From Emticicia sp031378345 (lineage in GTDB: Bacteria; Bacteroidota; Bacteroidia; Cytophagales; Spirosomataceae), in contig JANNDY010000031.1 of the NCBI GenBank assembly GCA_031378345.1, positions 1 to 64,000 of the forward strand: a DNA stretch of 64,000 bases. The letters are read 5' to 3'. The notes beneath the pieces are model-generated. The model saw only the letters and a program-made list of their open reading frames with translations, did no database searches and was not told the DNA's origin. Shown one piece after another: positions 49,036-58,830 of the stretch. Within the stretch, counting starts at the first letter, position 1. Every line of letters begins with the position of its first letter. The translations under genes were made by a program, and so were the position numbers.

Positions 49036-51555
49036 ATGACAAGAATTACTACCGAAAATTTCCCTGCAAGACTTCAACATAACTCTCAATATTCAGACAA
49101 AAGCATTGATGTTATTGAAAAAAATAATCTTTTAGAAAATAAGGATTTCAAAAGCTTAAAAAAATATATTGTTGGTGATTGGAAAACATATTTTATAAAT
49201 GAAGTTGAATTTTATTTTGAAAGGCTAAACTATCCAAAGAGTGTAATATGTGATAATTTCACGCATGGAATAGATAGTATAATATTTCACAAATGTGTTT
49301 TTGACTGCGAGGTTACTATCCATCCAAATTCTGGTAAACTCAAATTTATATTTTTCATTGACTGTCAATTCAATCAAAAACTGACAATTTCAGGTAGCAT
49401 TCAAGATTATCTAATAATAAAAGATTCAAAAGTTAATGCAGATTTAATTTTCTCAGGTGGTTCGTATGTCAAAACACAAATTTTACTTACTAAATCTTCT
49501 TTTGAAAACATCATAATTGATACAAACTTCCAGTCTGATAAGTTTTCGTTAGTTGATGATTGTAAAATAAATAATAATCTTATTCTTGCAGGTACTCAAA
49601 TCTCTGAAATTCAAATACATAATTCTTATATCAAAGGGAATTTTGAAAATTCAAGAATTGAAAATCAGCATAGCGATGTAAGCCAATCTCTTTCATTTTA
49701 TAAATTTAATATTGGTGGAAATATTGATTTAAAAAATAATCGAAATATAATTGATATTATCTTTAATGAGGTAGATGCAACAGGACATTTAAAAGCAATC
49801 TGTTATGGAAAAAAAATATCTTTTGAAGGCAAAAACACTTTCAAAAACATTTCATTGCAGGGAAGTCTTGATAATATTAAATTTGAAAAGGCAAACATTT
49901 TTGGACAAATAGCTATAAATGAGGACTCATCAATTAATTATTTACAAATTTCTTCTTCCAAAATTGAGCATGATATTATTATAAGAAAGAGTTCAATAAA
50001 ATTATTGAGAATTGATGAACATTCTCAATTGAAAGCACTATTATATGAAGATTCTAATTCTTCATATATTGATATTAAAAATGCAGATTTCAAAGGACTT
50101 TTGACAATTGATTCTACTTTCATAGAGAGAATAATAATTTACAACTGTCGAGTTTATGATAATTTCAGTTTTGCTTCCTCAACAATAGAAGCAAAAAAGA
50201 CCACATCTCTCTTATTTTCATACTTTTTTGTCGAAGGCACTTGCAGCATAGGTAATTCGAATTTCCTTAGTATTGATATTGATAATACGGTTATAGCTCG
50301 CTCTTTATCCTTTTCTCGAATAAAGGTCGACAATAATTTTATTATAAGGCAATTAAGTTCGGATACACTTAGAATAGATGAAAATAGTAAATTCAAAAGC
50401 ATTTCATTTTATCAACTTTATACATCACTTCTGAATTTAGAAAACATAATAATTGATTCAAATAAAATCAATTTTAATTGCTGTCGTTTTGATGAACTCT
50501 ACCATTTTGATTTGCCTAAATATGAATTTTTGTTTGAATATTGCAATATAAATGAAGTAAATTTTTCTGAAAAAACAAATCCTAAAGATAATATTTATAC
50601 ATTTATCAAATGTAGCTTTTCACTTTTAAAAATTTCAAATTTTAATAATCTTGGAAATCTTTTTTTTAGAGGTATTAAACCAAAGTATAAAAATTTACTA
50701 TTGCAAAACTTCAGAAAAGAATTATTAGAAAAAATTCAAAAAACAGGAATTTTGGATGTCAAAATTGAACAAGAATACGAAAAACCTGTTGGTTTGCATT
50801 ATCCTCAATATGTAAATAGTCCAATTGTCATTTTCGATCAAAGTAGCTTAGGAAAAGCTGAATTTACTGATTTTGATTTTGAAGGGTTTGAATTTTCCTA
50901 CAATAACTCAAAGATAACTGAAACATTTATTTCTGGAGGAACACTACCAAAAACTATTGAAATCCCTAAACTTATAGAAGAGGATAGCCCAACCGACTAT
51001 TATATTCAAAAAGTTGGTGCATACAATCAGTTTAAAAAAGTATTTGAATCTCAAGGAGATAATTTTCAAAGTACCTATTTTCAAGCAAAAGCGGCAGAAA
51101 ATCAAGCTTTGTTGTTAAAAGAACAAAAAAAATCAATACTTATTAAAAATAAGGAAAGTTCTAAAAATTGGTTTCAAAAAATAAAAACTTGGATTAATAT
51201 TTCTTTTTTTAGCCATAATGCTTTTGAAAGATTAACCTTTTGGTTTAATAAAATATCCAATAGGCATGGTGAAAGTTGGGTTCAAGCATTAAAATTCATC
51301 TTCTTTATTAGTATTATTTTCTTCAATTTGTATTGTTGGCTTTCTCGAAAATACGAACTTACAAATAACATTTCTTGGAATGACTTTGAAAAAATATTAG
51401 GCGATTATGTTTCTTTTCTTGACCCCACTCAAAAAATAAAAGAAGATATAAATGGTTTAGGTAAACTTGCAATATTTGTTTCAAAAATATTTATCGGTTA
51501 TGGTATTTTTCAACTAATTGCAGCTTTCCGTAAACATGGCAAGAAAAGTAGTTAA
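49036..51555 (+). CDS. large beta-helix-like membrane-anchored protein of unknown function
   Basis: This 839-residue protein has no signal peptide. Residues about 80-640 consist of short beta-type repeats in which Asn, Asp, Ile, Phe and Ser recur every 20 or so residues (for example LTISGSIQDYLIIKDSKVNADLIFSG-type turns), resembling a right-handed beta-helix or pentapeptide/bactofilin-like solenoid. A C-terminal cytoplasmic-looking helix pair (YNQFKKVFESQGDNFQSTYFQAKAAE), then FNKISNRHGESWVQALKFI and a membrane helix (IFFISIIFFNLYCWL), and a last hydrophobic helix (AIFVSKIFIGYGIFQLIAAF) follow. The RHGESWxxAL part is also seen in pentapeptide-like membrane proteins. It is flanked by the second toxin-antitoxin pair and a terminator like that pair's. 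Base composition is more AT-rich than neighbours. Function unknown. Confidence 0.75.
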   Translation: MTRITTENFPARLQHNSQYSDKSIDVIEKNNLLENKDFKSLKKYIVGDWKTYFINEVEFYFERLNYPKSVICDNFTHGIDSIIFHKCVFDCEVTIHPNSGKLKFIFFIDCQFNQKLTISGSIQDYLIIKDSKVNADLIFSGGSYVKTQILLTKSSFENIIIDTNFQSDKFSLVDDCKINNNLILAGTQISEIQIHNSYIKGNFENSRIENQHSDVSQSLSFYKFNIGGNIDLKNNRNIIDIIFNEVDATGHLKAICYGKKISFEGKNTFKNISLQGSLDNIKFEKANIFGQIAINEDSSINYLQISSSKIEHDIIIRKSSIKLLRIDEHSQLKALLYEDSNSSYIDIKNADFKGLLTIDSTFIERIIIYNCRVYDNFSFASSTIEAKKTTSLLFSYFFVEGTCSIGNSNFLSIDIDNTVIARSLSFSRIKVDNNFIIRQLSSDTLRIDENSKFKSISFYQLYTSLLNLENIIIDSNKINFNCCRFDELYHFDLPKYEFLFEYCNINEVNFSEKTNPKDNIYTFIKCSFSLLKISNFNNLGNLFFRGIKPKYKNLLLQNFRKELLEKIQKTGILDVKIEQEYEKPVGLHYPQYVNSPIVIFDQSSLGKAEFTDFDFEGFEFSYNNSKITETFISGGTLPKTIEIPKLIEEDSPTDYYIQKVGAYNQFKKVFESQGDNFQSTYFQAKAAENQALLLKEQKKSILIKNKESSKNWFQKIKTWINISFFSHNAFERLTFWFNKISNRHGESWVQALKFIFFISIIFFNLYCWLSRKYELTNNISWNDFEKILGDYVSFLDPTQKIKEDINGLGKLAIFVSKIFIGYGIFQLIAAFRKHGKKSS

Positions 51556-51558
51556 ACA

Positions 51559-51594
51559 AAAAAAGTGCAGCCACAATCGTAGCTACACTTTTTT
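51559..51594. terminator. bidirectional terminator between convergent genes
   Basis: Stem AAAAAAGTG-c-AGC with GCT-a-CACTTTTTT, 10-base loop. It lies just after the beta-helix-like gene and 16 bases beyond the stop of the tricorn-like gene. It is a close relative of the hairpin at 48404-48436. Confidence 0.8.
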
Positions 51595-51610
51595 AATAAA
51601 AATCAAGGTT

Positions 51611-54600
51611 TTACTTCTTCGCACCAATCTGCTTCAAAAGCTCATCAACTGCTGCTTTTAGTTGGTCGTCAGTGCCTTTTGAAATCCAATCGGGTTGGTT
51701 TTCTACAATAATGTCTGGTACAGCTGGTCCGAGTTCTTGGTTTTTGTCGGTAGTTTTTGTAAACCAACCACGCAAAGGAAGCCTCACAAATGAGCCATCC
51801 ATCAAGCCTTTTCCACCTGTCGAAATCACTGAACCGTTGGTCGGAACGCCAACTAATTTGCCAATTCCGAGCGATTTGTAGGCGTGCGAGAAGATTTCAG
51901 CATTTGAGTAGCTCCCTTCATTGCAAAGAGCAATCGAAGGTTTTGTCCATGCCGCATAAACCAAACGCTCGCCAATTGGGTAATAATCTCTGAATATCAG
52001 CTTGTCTTTTTCTAAATCTTCACTCGCTCCTCTCGGAATCGTGTAGGCGTGTTGTTTATAATTCAAAATCGTCATTAAATAGTCGGTCGTTGAGCCTCCG
52101 CCATTATAACGAACGTCAATTAATAAACCTTCTTTGCCAAAACCAGCGGCAGTAAATTCTCTTTCTACCACCTCAAAACTCGGAAAATCCATTCCTTTAA
52201 TATGAATATAACCAAGGCGACCATTCGAGAATTTCTCAACCATTTTCTTGCGATTTTCTACCCATTCTTCATACAAATTATTAGTAATGCTTGCCGTCAG
52301 TCGAATAGCAACTTCTCTTTGTTTGCCATCAGCACTGCGTACATTCAAAAGCACTTTTTCATTCACCAAACCATTCAACAAGTTATGGAAATTTTCATTC
52401 TCACTTACAGCTTCTCCATTGACGGCTGTAATAATATCACCCTCATTTAGCTTGCTTTTTTCTTTATCAGCGGGCGTTTCAGGCACTACATGATTAATTT
52501 TTACACCTCCGTTTACAGGCACAATTTCAGCACCCAAAAGTCCTGTGGCATCTTTTTGGGTTTCTGTTCTATCGGTAACCGTTAGCCCCATGTGGCTCGA
52601 ATTTAGTTCGCCCAAAAGCAAGTTAAACATATCTCTAAAGTCATTACTCGTACTGGCGTTTATGCACCTTTCTTTGTATTTATCATGCAATTTTACCCAA
52701 TCATGTCCATGAAATTTAGGGTCATAATAGCCATCACGAATCGTTCGCCAAGCCTCTTCAAAAACCTGTGTACGCTCACCATTATAATCAATTTTCATTT
52801 TAGAAATATAGGACAGAGGCTCTGCTACGTTTGTTTTTATGTCAATTCTACCTAAAGCACCTAATTTTGTATAATACAAATATTTGGCATCTTTATCCAT
52901 CGAAACATTGGTCGGATTTGTGCCACCCTTCGTGATTTCTTTCAAATCTTTGCCGTCCCATTTGATGCTGTACAAATCTCTCCCCTTGGCATTGCTGCTG
53001 GCAGTTGTATAATAAAAAGTTTCGCCATCTTTCGAGATGATTAGGTCGCTTTCATCGCCCGCAAAATTGGTAACTTGCACCAATCTTTCATAGATTTTAT
53101 CAAAGTCAATTTTGATTGGTTTTGGCGTTTTATCTTTTTTATCGGTTGCTTTTGCAGGTGTAGTTTCGGCAGGTGGCGTATCTCTGTCTTGCCAATCTTG
53201 GGTTTCTTTTTCCCAATCTTCTTTTTTGAGCCAAACAAACCAAATATCAGCACTCCGACTTACACTTCTCTCCGAAATAAAGCCTAATTTTGAGCCATCG
53301 GCACTCCAAAAAGCTCGTCTGTCAGTACGAGGGTGCATCGAAACATTGACAGGTTTTGACGAATTATCGGCAGCTTGAATAAAAATTTCTTCATTTTCGT
53401 ACAAATCACTTAATGAATATGCCAGCCATTTATTATCAGGACTCCATGTTATGCCATTGGCTGCATTCCAAGTCTCAACTAATATTTTGTCGTTAGATAG
53501 TTTACCGTCAAAACTAATATCTGCCACTACAAAAGTGCCTCTGCCACGCACGTAAGCAATTTTCTTTCCATCATTAGAGACTGAAAGTGAAGTTTCATTT
53601 CCTGCGGTTCTGGTAATTTGTAAAAGTTCATGCTTCATCGTTTTGAAAATATTCCGCTGTGAAGTATCTGCCGAGCGAACCATATAAATATCAAAATTAC
53701 CATTGGCTCTATCGCTACTAAAAAGCAAAGTCGAGTCATTCAACCAAGTGGGTTCAACATCTCGAAAGGCATGCTCCGATACATTGATACTTCGTGCTTT
53801 TTCTTTGTCTGCTTCTTTGATAAATACCTCACCACGAATCGAATACGCCAACATTTTACCATTTGGCGACACTGCATATTCACTTGCACCAGTAGTCAAA
53901 GTTTTTTGTTCGGTGGCATCCATGCGGTCGTCGGCACTGATTTGAATAGTTAGTTTTTGTGCCGAACCCCCAGTCGTTTTCATAGTATAGAGATTCATCT
54001 CTTTCTCAAAAACTATCGAATTTCCGTCTGCCGAAATGCTAAAAGCACGAATAGATTCATCTTTATAATTTGTCAATTTTTCGGGAGAATTTACGGATTT
54101 CCCATTATTATCTAACTTTAGGCGATAAATATTATACGCACCGTCATTGCTACTCAAGAAATAAATTGAATTATTTCCGCCCCATTTTGGCAAAATATCA
54201 TTTGTTTCAAAGCCTGGCAATTGCTGGTAAGTTTTGTTTTTTGTGTCATAAATCCATAAATCTCTATCTGAGCTTCCTTTGTATTCTTGGCGAGCCACAG
54301 GGTTAATATCGCCTCTAACAAAAACCAAAAAACGACCATCGGGTGATAGAATTGGGTCAAATCCTATAGCATCTAAAAACCTTGATTCTGTGCCACCTTT
54401 CGGGCTGATAGAATAAACTTCGTTTGGGCGTTCGATTTGCTTGAATTCTCTATTGGTCGAAAATAAAATCTTGTCGGTTTGTGTCCAACTTGAAATATTA
54501 TCTGCTCCCGAATGAAAAGTTAAGCGTTTGGGTAAACCACCTTCCGTAGGCATTACAAAAATATCATTATTGCCAAATCTTGCACCTGAAAAAGCAATTT

Positions 54601-54829
54601 GATTGCCATCTGGACTAAAAACTGGCGAACTTTCATAAGCCTCATGAATTGTAAGTCGAGCCGCTTTTCCGCCCGAACTTGGCACTGTCCAAATATCCCC
54701 TTGAAACGAAAATGCTACCATAGAACCGTCTTTATTAATGGCTGGTTGACGAAGCAAAAGTGGGCTTTGTGCTTGAATGTAAAATATTGATAGTAAGGAG
54801 ATTAGACTTGTAAAGATTGTTTTTTTCAT
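51611..54829 (-). CDS. tricorn-like S41 protease with PD40 beta-propeller and PDZ
   Basis: This 1072-residue exported protein has a signal peptide ending IQAQ. The first 680 or so residues form beta-propeller blades with PD40/TolB-like motifs (SSPVFSPDGNQIAFSG, LPKRLTFHSGADNISSWT, VEPTWLNDSTLLFSSDR). A PDZ domain follows (LLGAEIVPVNGGVKINHV, LNEGDIITAVNGEAV). The S41 core has GLLIDVRYNGGGSTTDYLM and nucleophile Ser in CNEGSYSNAEIFSHAYKSLGIGKLVG. Homologs degrade peptides, here probably in the periplasm. The length is normal for bacterial tricorn homologs. The gene stands alone. Confidence 0.93.
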   Translation of the reverse strand: MKKTIFTSLISLLSIFYIQAQSPLLLRQPAINKDGSMVAFSFQGDIWTVPSSGGKAARLTIHEAYESSPVFSPDGNQIAFSGARFGNNDIFVMPTEGGLPKRLTFHSGADNISSWTQTDKILFSTNREFKQIERPNEVYSISPKGGTESRFLDAIGFDPILSPDGRFLVFVRGDINPVARQEYKGSSDRDLWIYDTKNKTYQQLPGFETNDILPKWGGNNSIYFLSSNDGAYNIYRLKLDNNGKSVNSPEKLTNYKDESIRAFSISADGNSIVFEKEMNLYTMKTTGGSAQKLTIQISADDRMDATEQKTLTTGASEYAVSPNGKMLAYSIRGEVFIKEADKEKARSINVSEHAFRDVEPTWLNDSTLLFSSDRANGNFDIYMVRSADTSQRNIFKTMKHELLQITRTAGNETSLSVSNDGKKIAYVRGRGTFVVADISFDGKLSNDKILVETWNAANGITWSPDNKWLAYSLSDLYENEEIFIQAADNSSKPVNVSMHPRTDRRAFWSADGSKLGFISERSVSRSADIWFVWLKKEDWEKETQDWQDRDTPPAETTPAKATDKKDKTPKPIKIDFDKIYERLVQVTNFAGDESDLIISKDGETFYYTTASSNAKGRDLYSIKWDGKDLKEITKGGTNPTNVSMDKDAKYLYYTKLGALGRIDIKTNVAEPLSYISKMKIDYNGERTQVFEEAWRTIRDGYYDPKFHGHDWVKLHDKYKERCINASTSNDFRDMFNLLLGELNSSHMGLTVTDRTETQKDATGLLGAEIVPVNGGVKINHVVPETPADKEKSKLNEGDIITAVNGEAVSENENFHNLLNGLVNEKVLLNVRSADGKQREVAIRLTASITNNLYEEWVENRKKMVEKFSNGRLGYIHIKGMDFPSFEVVEREFTAAGFGKEGLLIDVRYNGGGSTTDYLMTILNYKQHAYTIPRGASEDLEKDKLIFRDYYPIGERLVYAAWTKPSIALCNEGSYSNAEIFSHAYKSLGIGKLVGVPTNGSVISTGGKGLMDGSFVRLPLRGWFTKTTDKNQELGPAVPDIIVENQPDWISKGTDDQLKAAVDELLKQIGAKK

Positions 54830-55085
54830 AGTTTTTAGCTTGATGATTGAAATAGAAATTAGGAGTTTATTTTTTTGGAATAATACAAATATATAATAAG
54901 CGTTTAATCTTTTTAGCGTTCATTTCAAACAATTTATAAATTTTACACTAAAAAGATATTCAATTGCTTAAATTTGCCTTCAGTTATGGAGGAAAATCTC
55001 CAAAATTTTGAAATTCCAGTAAAATTGCATTAATTCGCTTCCACACAAAAGAAAATTAGACCCAAGTATTTTGTTTCAAAACATA
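54830..55085. other. divergent intergenic region
   Basis: These 256 bases separate the divergent tricorn-like and PD40-OmpA genes and must hold both promoters. I see no repeat or small gene in them. Confidence 0.4.
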
Positions 55086-57113
55086 ATGAAAAAAGCGTCC
55101 CTCATATTTATTTCTCTCATTACATTTTCAGCTTCTGCCCAAACGGTTCATTGGGCAAGCAAGGTTTTGGGGTTTTCGTCAGAAAGAACTGAACCTATCA
55201 ATCAAGGGCCACAATATCGTGCTATTCAGATTTTAGGAATTCCGAACAAACTTCCACAAACTGGCGAGAGTGTATGTGCTTGGTCGCCATCGGGTGCAGA
55301 TACTTATGCCGAAGAATATATAAAGGTTGGTTTTGAAAATCCTGTAAAAATCAGACAAGTTTGTATTGGCGAAAACATCAATCCAGGTGCTGTGGTGAGG
55401 GTTTTGGCTTATGATTCGACTGACAAAGAATATTTGATTCATGAAAATAAAGAAGATGGTCCGACCACAAAAGGGCGAATGTGGAACGTTGTTGTTCCTC
55501 AAACTGCCTTCTTAGTTTATGCCATAAAAGTTATTCTTGTTCCTGCAAAAATACCCGGCTATAACCAAATTGATGCCATTGGCATTTCGGAAGTTGATTT
55601 TCCTTATGAGGCAAAGGTCAATGTTGCCAAAAATATGCCCAAAGAAATACTGAAAGAAAATTTAGGTAAAACAATCAATTCAAAAGTTCGAGAAGTTGCC
55701 CCTATCATTACACCTGACGGGAAAACCTTGTTTTTTACGAGAGAAGGGCATGATTTGAACATTGGAAAAATAAAGAAACAAGATGTTTGGCTCTCAAAAG
55801 TGCTTCCAGATGGTACTTGGGGCGAAGCTGAAAATATAAAAGAACCTATCAATAGTGAAGAGCACAATGCCGTTTCTACGATTTCGGCTGATGGAAAAAC
55901 GCTCTATTTAGTCAATATTTATATGCCCGACGGTACTTACCGCCCCGGTTTATCAAAGTCGAAACGCACTCGTATGGGTTGGGAATTTCCGAAAGAAGTG
56001 AAGATTACAGATTATTATAATAGCAATTCTTATACTGAGTTTTCGTTAGCTCCCAACGGAAAAGTTTTGGTGATGGCTTGTCAGCGAAAAGATTCTCGTG
56101 GCGGGAAAGATTTGTATGTTTCGATGCTGAAAGGCGATGGAATTTGGTCGAAACCTACCAATATGGGAATTAATGTAAATACTGCCGAAAACGAAAGTAC
56201 GCCTTTTGTGGGGGCAGATTCTAAAACAATCTATTTTTCAACTCCCGGTTTTGCTGGATATGGCGATAACGATATTTTCCTGAGCCGTCGTTTGGATAGC
56301 ACTTGGACGAATTGGAGCGAACCAGAAAATCTCGGAAATTTGATAAATACTTCTCGTTGGGACGGTTATTTCACTATTCCAGCATCCGGCGAATTTGCCT
56401 ACTTGAGTTCAGAAGAAAAATCAATTGGCGGAGAAGATATTTTCCGAATCAAACTTTTTCCTTCAATAAAGCCCGACCCTGTTGCTATTATTTCGGGAAC
56501 GGTAATGAATGCTTTTGATAAAAAACCAATCGCTGCCAATGTAGTAATGGAATTGCTGAACGATAGTACATCGAAAGACAGAATTGTGGCAGAATTTGAC
56601 CCTGAAACTGGCGAATATAAATTGGTAGTGCCATTGAAAAAAACATATAGTTTGAATGCTTCCAAAAAAGGATTTATCAGCATCAGCGAAAACCTCGATT
56701 TGACAAAAGATAGCCGTTTTAGAGAAATAAAGAAAAATATTAACCTAATTCCAGTAAAAGAAGGGCAAACGATGGTGCTAAACAACCTGTTTTTTAACCA
56801 AAGTAAGTTCGATATTTTACCTGCTTCATTTCCCGAATTGAACAGAATTATTGAGTTGATGCTCGAATATCCATCAATGCAAGTTACAATCGAAGGGCAT
56901 ACCGACGGCAGCGATGACAATTTGATGCTCAACGTAAAACTGTCGCAGGATAGGGCAAACGAGGTGAAAGGTTACTTAATTACCAAAGGCGGAATTGATA
57001 CAAAACGCATTCAAACCAAAGGTTGGGGGCAGTCGAAACCGATTGCCAGCAATGCCACCGAAGAAACTCGCAAGAAAAACCGACGAGTGGAGTTTACGAT
57101 ATTGAAACTATGA
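55086..57113 (+). CDS. exported PD40 / OmpA-family protein
   Basis: This protein of about 675 residues is counted from ATG at 55086 (MKKASLIFISLITFSASAQ), a clean signal peptide. An N-terminal discoidin-like domain (WASKVLGFSSERTEP, AEEYIKVGFENPVKIRQVCI) is followed by PD40 beta-propeller repeats (APIITPDGKTLFFTRE, NAVSTISADGKTLYLV, ESTPFVGADSKTIYFST), a carboxypeptidase-regulatory-like fold (ISGTVMNAFDKKPIAANV) and the C-terminal OmpA domain (VTIEGHTDGSDDNLMLNVKLSQDRANEVKGYL, ETRKKNRRVEFTIL). It is a common Bacteroidota envelope architecture. Its stop overlaps the start of the next gene (ATGA). Confidence 0.9.
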   Translation: MKKASLIFISLITFSASAQTVHWASKVLGFSSERTEPINQGPQYRAIQILGIPNKLPQTGESVCAWSPSGADTYAEEYIKVGFENPVKIRQVCIGENINPGAVVRVLAYDSTDKEYLIHENKEDGPTTKGRMWNVVVPQTAFLVYAIKVILVPAKIPGYNQIDAIGISEVDFPYEAKVNVAKNMPKEILKENLGKTINSKVREVAPIITPDGKTLFFTREGHDLNIGKIKKQDVWLSKVLPDGTWGEAENIKEPINSEEHNAVSTISADGKTLYLVNIYMPDGTYRPGLSKSKRTRMGWEFPKEVKITDYYNSNSYTEFSLAPNGKVLVMACQRKDSRGGKDLYVSMLKGDGIWSKPTNMGINVNTAENESTPFVGADSKTIYFSTPGFAGYGDNDIFLSRRLDSTWTNWSEPENLGNLINTSRWDGYFTIPASGEFAYLSSEEKSIGGEDIFRIKLFPSIKPDPVAIISGTVMNAFDKKPIAANVVMELLNDSTSKDRIVAEFDPETGEYKLVVPLKKTYSLNASKKGFISISENLDLTKDSRFREIKKNINLIPVKEGQTMVLNNLFFNQSKFDILPASFPELNRIIELMLEYPSMQVTIEGHTDGSDDNLMLNVKLSQDRANEVKGYLITKGGIDTKRIQTKGWGQSKPIASNATEETRKKNRRVEFTILKL

Positions 57114-58828
57114 AAGACAAAAAATCTACATACTACACTACGGAACGCCGCCCGCTTAATTCTACACTCTTAATTCTCGCTCCAATTGCCATATTTTGGT
57201 GGATTTTACAAAAATATGCTATAAATATTCCTCATTGGGACGATTTTGCTGTACGAAATTCGATTGCAAACTTTCTTGAAACTGATTCTTTTCTTGAAAA
57301 AACAAAAATCCTTTTTGCCCAACACAACGAACATCGAATTTTTCTGACACGATTTGCATCACTCATTATATATGCAATCAAAGGCACACTTGACTGGAAA
57401 TGGCTCATGTTTTTGGGTAGTTTTTGTCTGACTGGGATTCTTTTTCTATTTTTTAAAATATCAAAAAAGTACAATAATTATCTACTCGCACTTGTACCTG
57501 TTTCGTTCTTGATTTTCAATGCAGGATTGTTTGAAAATACCTTTTGGGGAATGGCTTCTATTCAAAACTTTGGTGTGCTATTTTTTGCATTTTTGACTTT
57601 TTATTGGCTTGTTTTTTCGATCGAAAACCAGTCAAAAAATCACTTTTATTTTGCTATAATTTCTTGTTTTTTTGGTGTTTTTGCGAGTAGCAATGGCATT
57701 ATTATTCCAATTATTGGAATACTTATTTTGCTATTTCAGCAACGAAAACAAGCAATTTTCATTTGGATTGGCATTTCTTTAGTTTTTTTGGTTGCCTATT
57801 TTTTTAATTTCCAACCAAACCCAGAACTGGCATCAAAAACTGACTTGTCGAATATTTCATTATTGGTAAAAGGATTCGTTGCTACCTTAGGAAATGTACT
57901 TGATTCAACATTCATTTCTCCCGAAAAACATTTAGATTTATCAATGGCTTTAGGCATATTTTTGTTGGTTTTTATTGTGCTATTTTCTTTTCAAACAATC
58001 TTTAAAAAATACAATTCAAAACTATCTCTTGAACAAAAAAATAATGACCTTTTCTTATTAGCTTGTTTGGCATTTTTGGCGATAACTTGTGCAGGAATCG
58101 TTTATGCACGAGTGAGTTTCGGATTTGGTGTTTTATTGACCAGCAAATACAAAATTTATTCTCTTTTGATTCTGGCAATTTTCTATTTGGCTGCACTTCA
58201 ATCTTTCTCAGGAAATCGAAAAAACAGGCTTATTCAATTGGCGATTTTCGCAACAATGATCTTTAATATATATACCTATATTGCTGATTATCAAGCGATT
58301 AGATATTTAAGACAAGAACGAATCACCGACCAATTTAAGCAACAATATAGCGATGAATCTTTTTCAACAGTGGGTATTTCAGCACAGTTGCAACAACCTG
58401 AAAAGGCTTTTTATGATGATATTATTTCAGAAATTAACGCTGGCAGGGTTTTGAACCCTGCCAGCGTTGTAATCACCGAAAACGAAACGAGTTTCAGATT
58501 GGAAGAAAACCAAAAAGGAAAAATAGTCGATTTGACTTCACCCGAAGCAGGGCAGTATTTTATCTTGAAATCTGTCGAAAATATTTATTTGTTTCCTACT
58601 CAAGCAATCGCAATTAATAGAAAAGCCTATTTGAATTATGGTTTTTTGGTAAATAATCGCTTACCAATTAGTAGCTTTGTGTCAGAAATTAGTAAGTTTT
58701 ATATAAAATCAGGCAAATATCAGCTTGGTAAAATTTTGGTAGAAAACAATACAAAAACCATAACTTTCACCACTCAAAGTATTGATATTCAGTCAGTTAC
58801 AAAAGATAAACCCAAGCAAAATTGGTAA
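57110..58828 (+). CDS. polytopic membrane protein of unknown function
   Basis: This protein of 572 residues has about ten membrane helices. The ATG at 57110 overlaps the previous stop; earlier in-frame starts would lie inside the OmpA gene. After the first helix it reads NIPHWDDFAVRNSI, a Trp-Asp-Asp segment like the first loop of GT-C glycosyltransferases, but no closer family is recognised. The first residues (YYTTERRPLNSTLLILAP) coincide with a dispersed repeat phrase (57126-57175), and a perfect 33-bp palindrome is translated at 58436-58468. The acyltransferase gene follows after two bases. A role in modifying an envelope polymer is an inference. Confidence 0.75.
   Translation: MKDKKSTYYTTERRPLNSTLLILAPIAIFWWILQKYAINIPHWDDFAVRNSIANFLETDSFLEKTKILFAQHNEHRIFLTRFASLIIYAIKGTLDWKWLMFLGSFCLTGILFLFFKISKKYNNYLLALVPVSFLIFNAGLFENTFWGMASIQNFGVLFFAFLTFYWLVFSIENQSKNHFYFAIISCFFGVFASSNGIIIPIIGILILLFQQRKQAIFIWIGISLVFLVAYFFNFQPNPELASKTDLSNISLLVKGFVATLGNVLDSTFISPEKHLDLSMALGIFLLVFIVLFSFQTIFKKYNSKLSLEQKNNDLFLLACLAFLAITCAGIVYARVSFGFGVLLTSKYKIYSLLILAIFYLAALQSFSGNRKNRLIQLAIFATMIFNIYTYIADYQAIRYLRQERITDQFKQQYSDESFSTVGISAQLQQPEKAFYDDIISEINAGRVLNPASVVITENETSFRLEENQKGKIVDLTSPEAGQYFILKSVENIYLFPTQAIAINRKAYLNYGFLVNNRLPISSFVSEISKFYIKSGKYQLGKILVENNTKTITFTTQSIDIQSVTKDKPKQNW
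57126..57175. repeat. dispersed CTACACTCTTAATTCT phrase, within a coding region
   Basis: ACTACACTACGGAACGCC and TTAATTCTACACTCTTAATT resemble the intergenic phrases at 1165-1200, 2513-2560 and 7892-7955. Here the phrase encodes residues about 7-22 of the membrane protein. Confidence 0.45.
58436..58468. repeat. perfect 33-bp palindrome inside a coding sequence
   Basis: AACGCTGGCAGGGTT, spacer TTG, AACCCTGCCAGCGTT: 15-bp arms with no mismatch. It is GC-rich in very AT-rich surroundings. The frame through it stays open and encodes NAGRVLNPASV. Confidence 0.92.
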
Positions 58829-58830
58829 GA

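Noticed and set aside
56399..56932. 177-codon minus-strand frame inside the PD40-OmpA gene
   Set aside because: The sense strand encodes a clear OmpA region; the antisense frame has Ser/Phe-rich noise typical of shadows.
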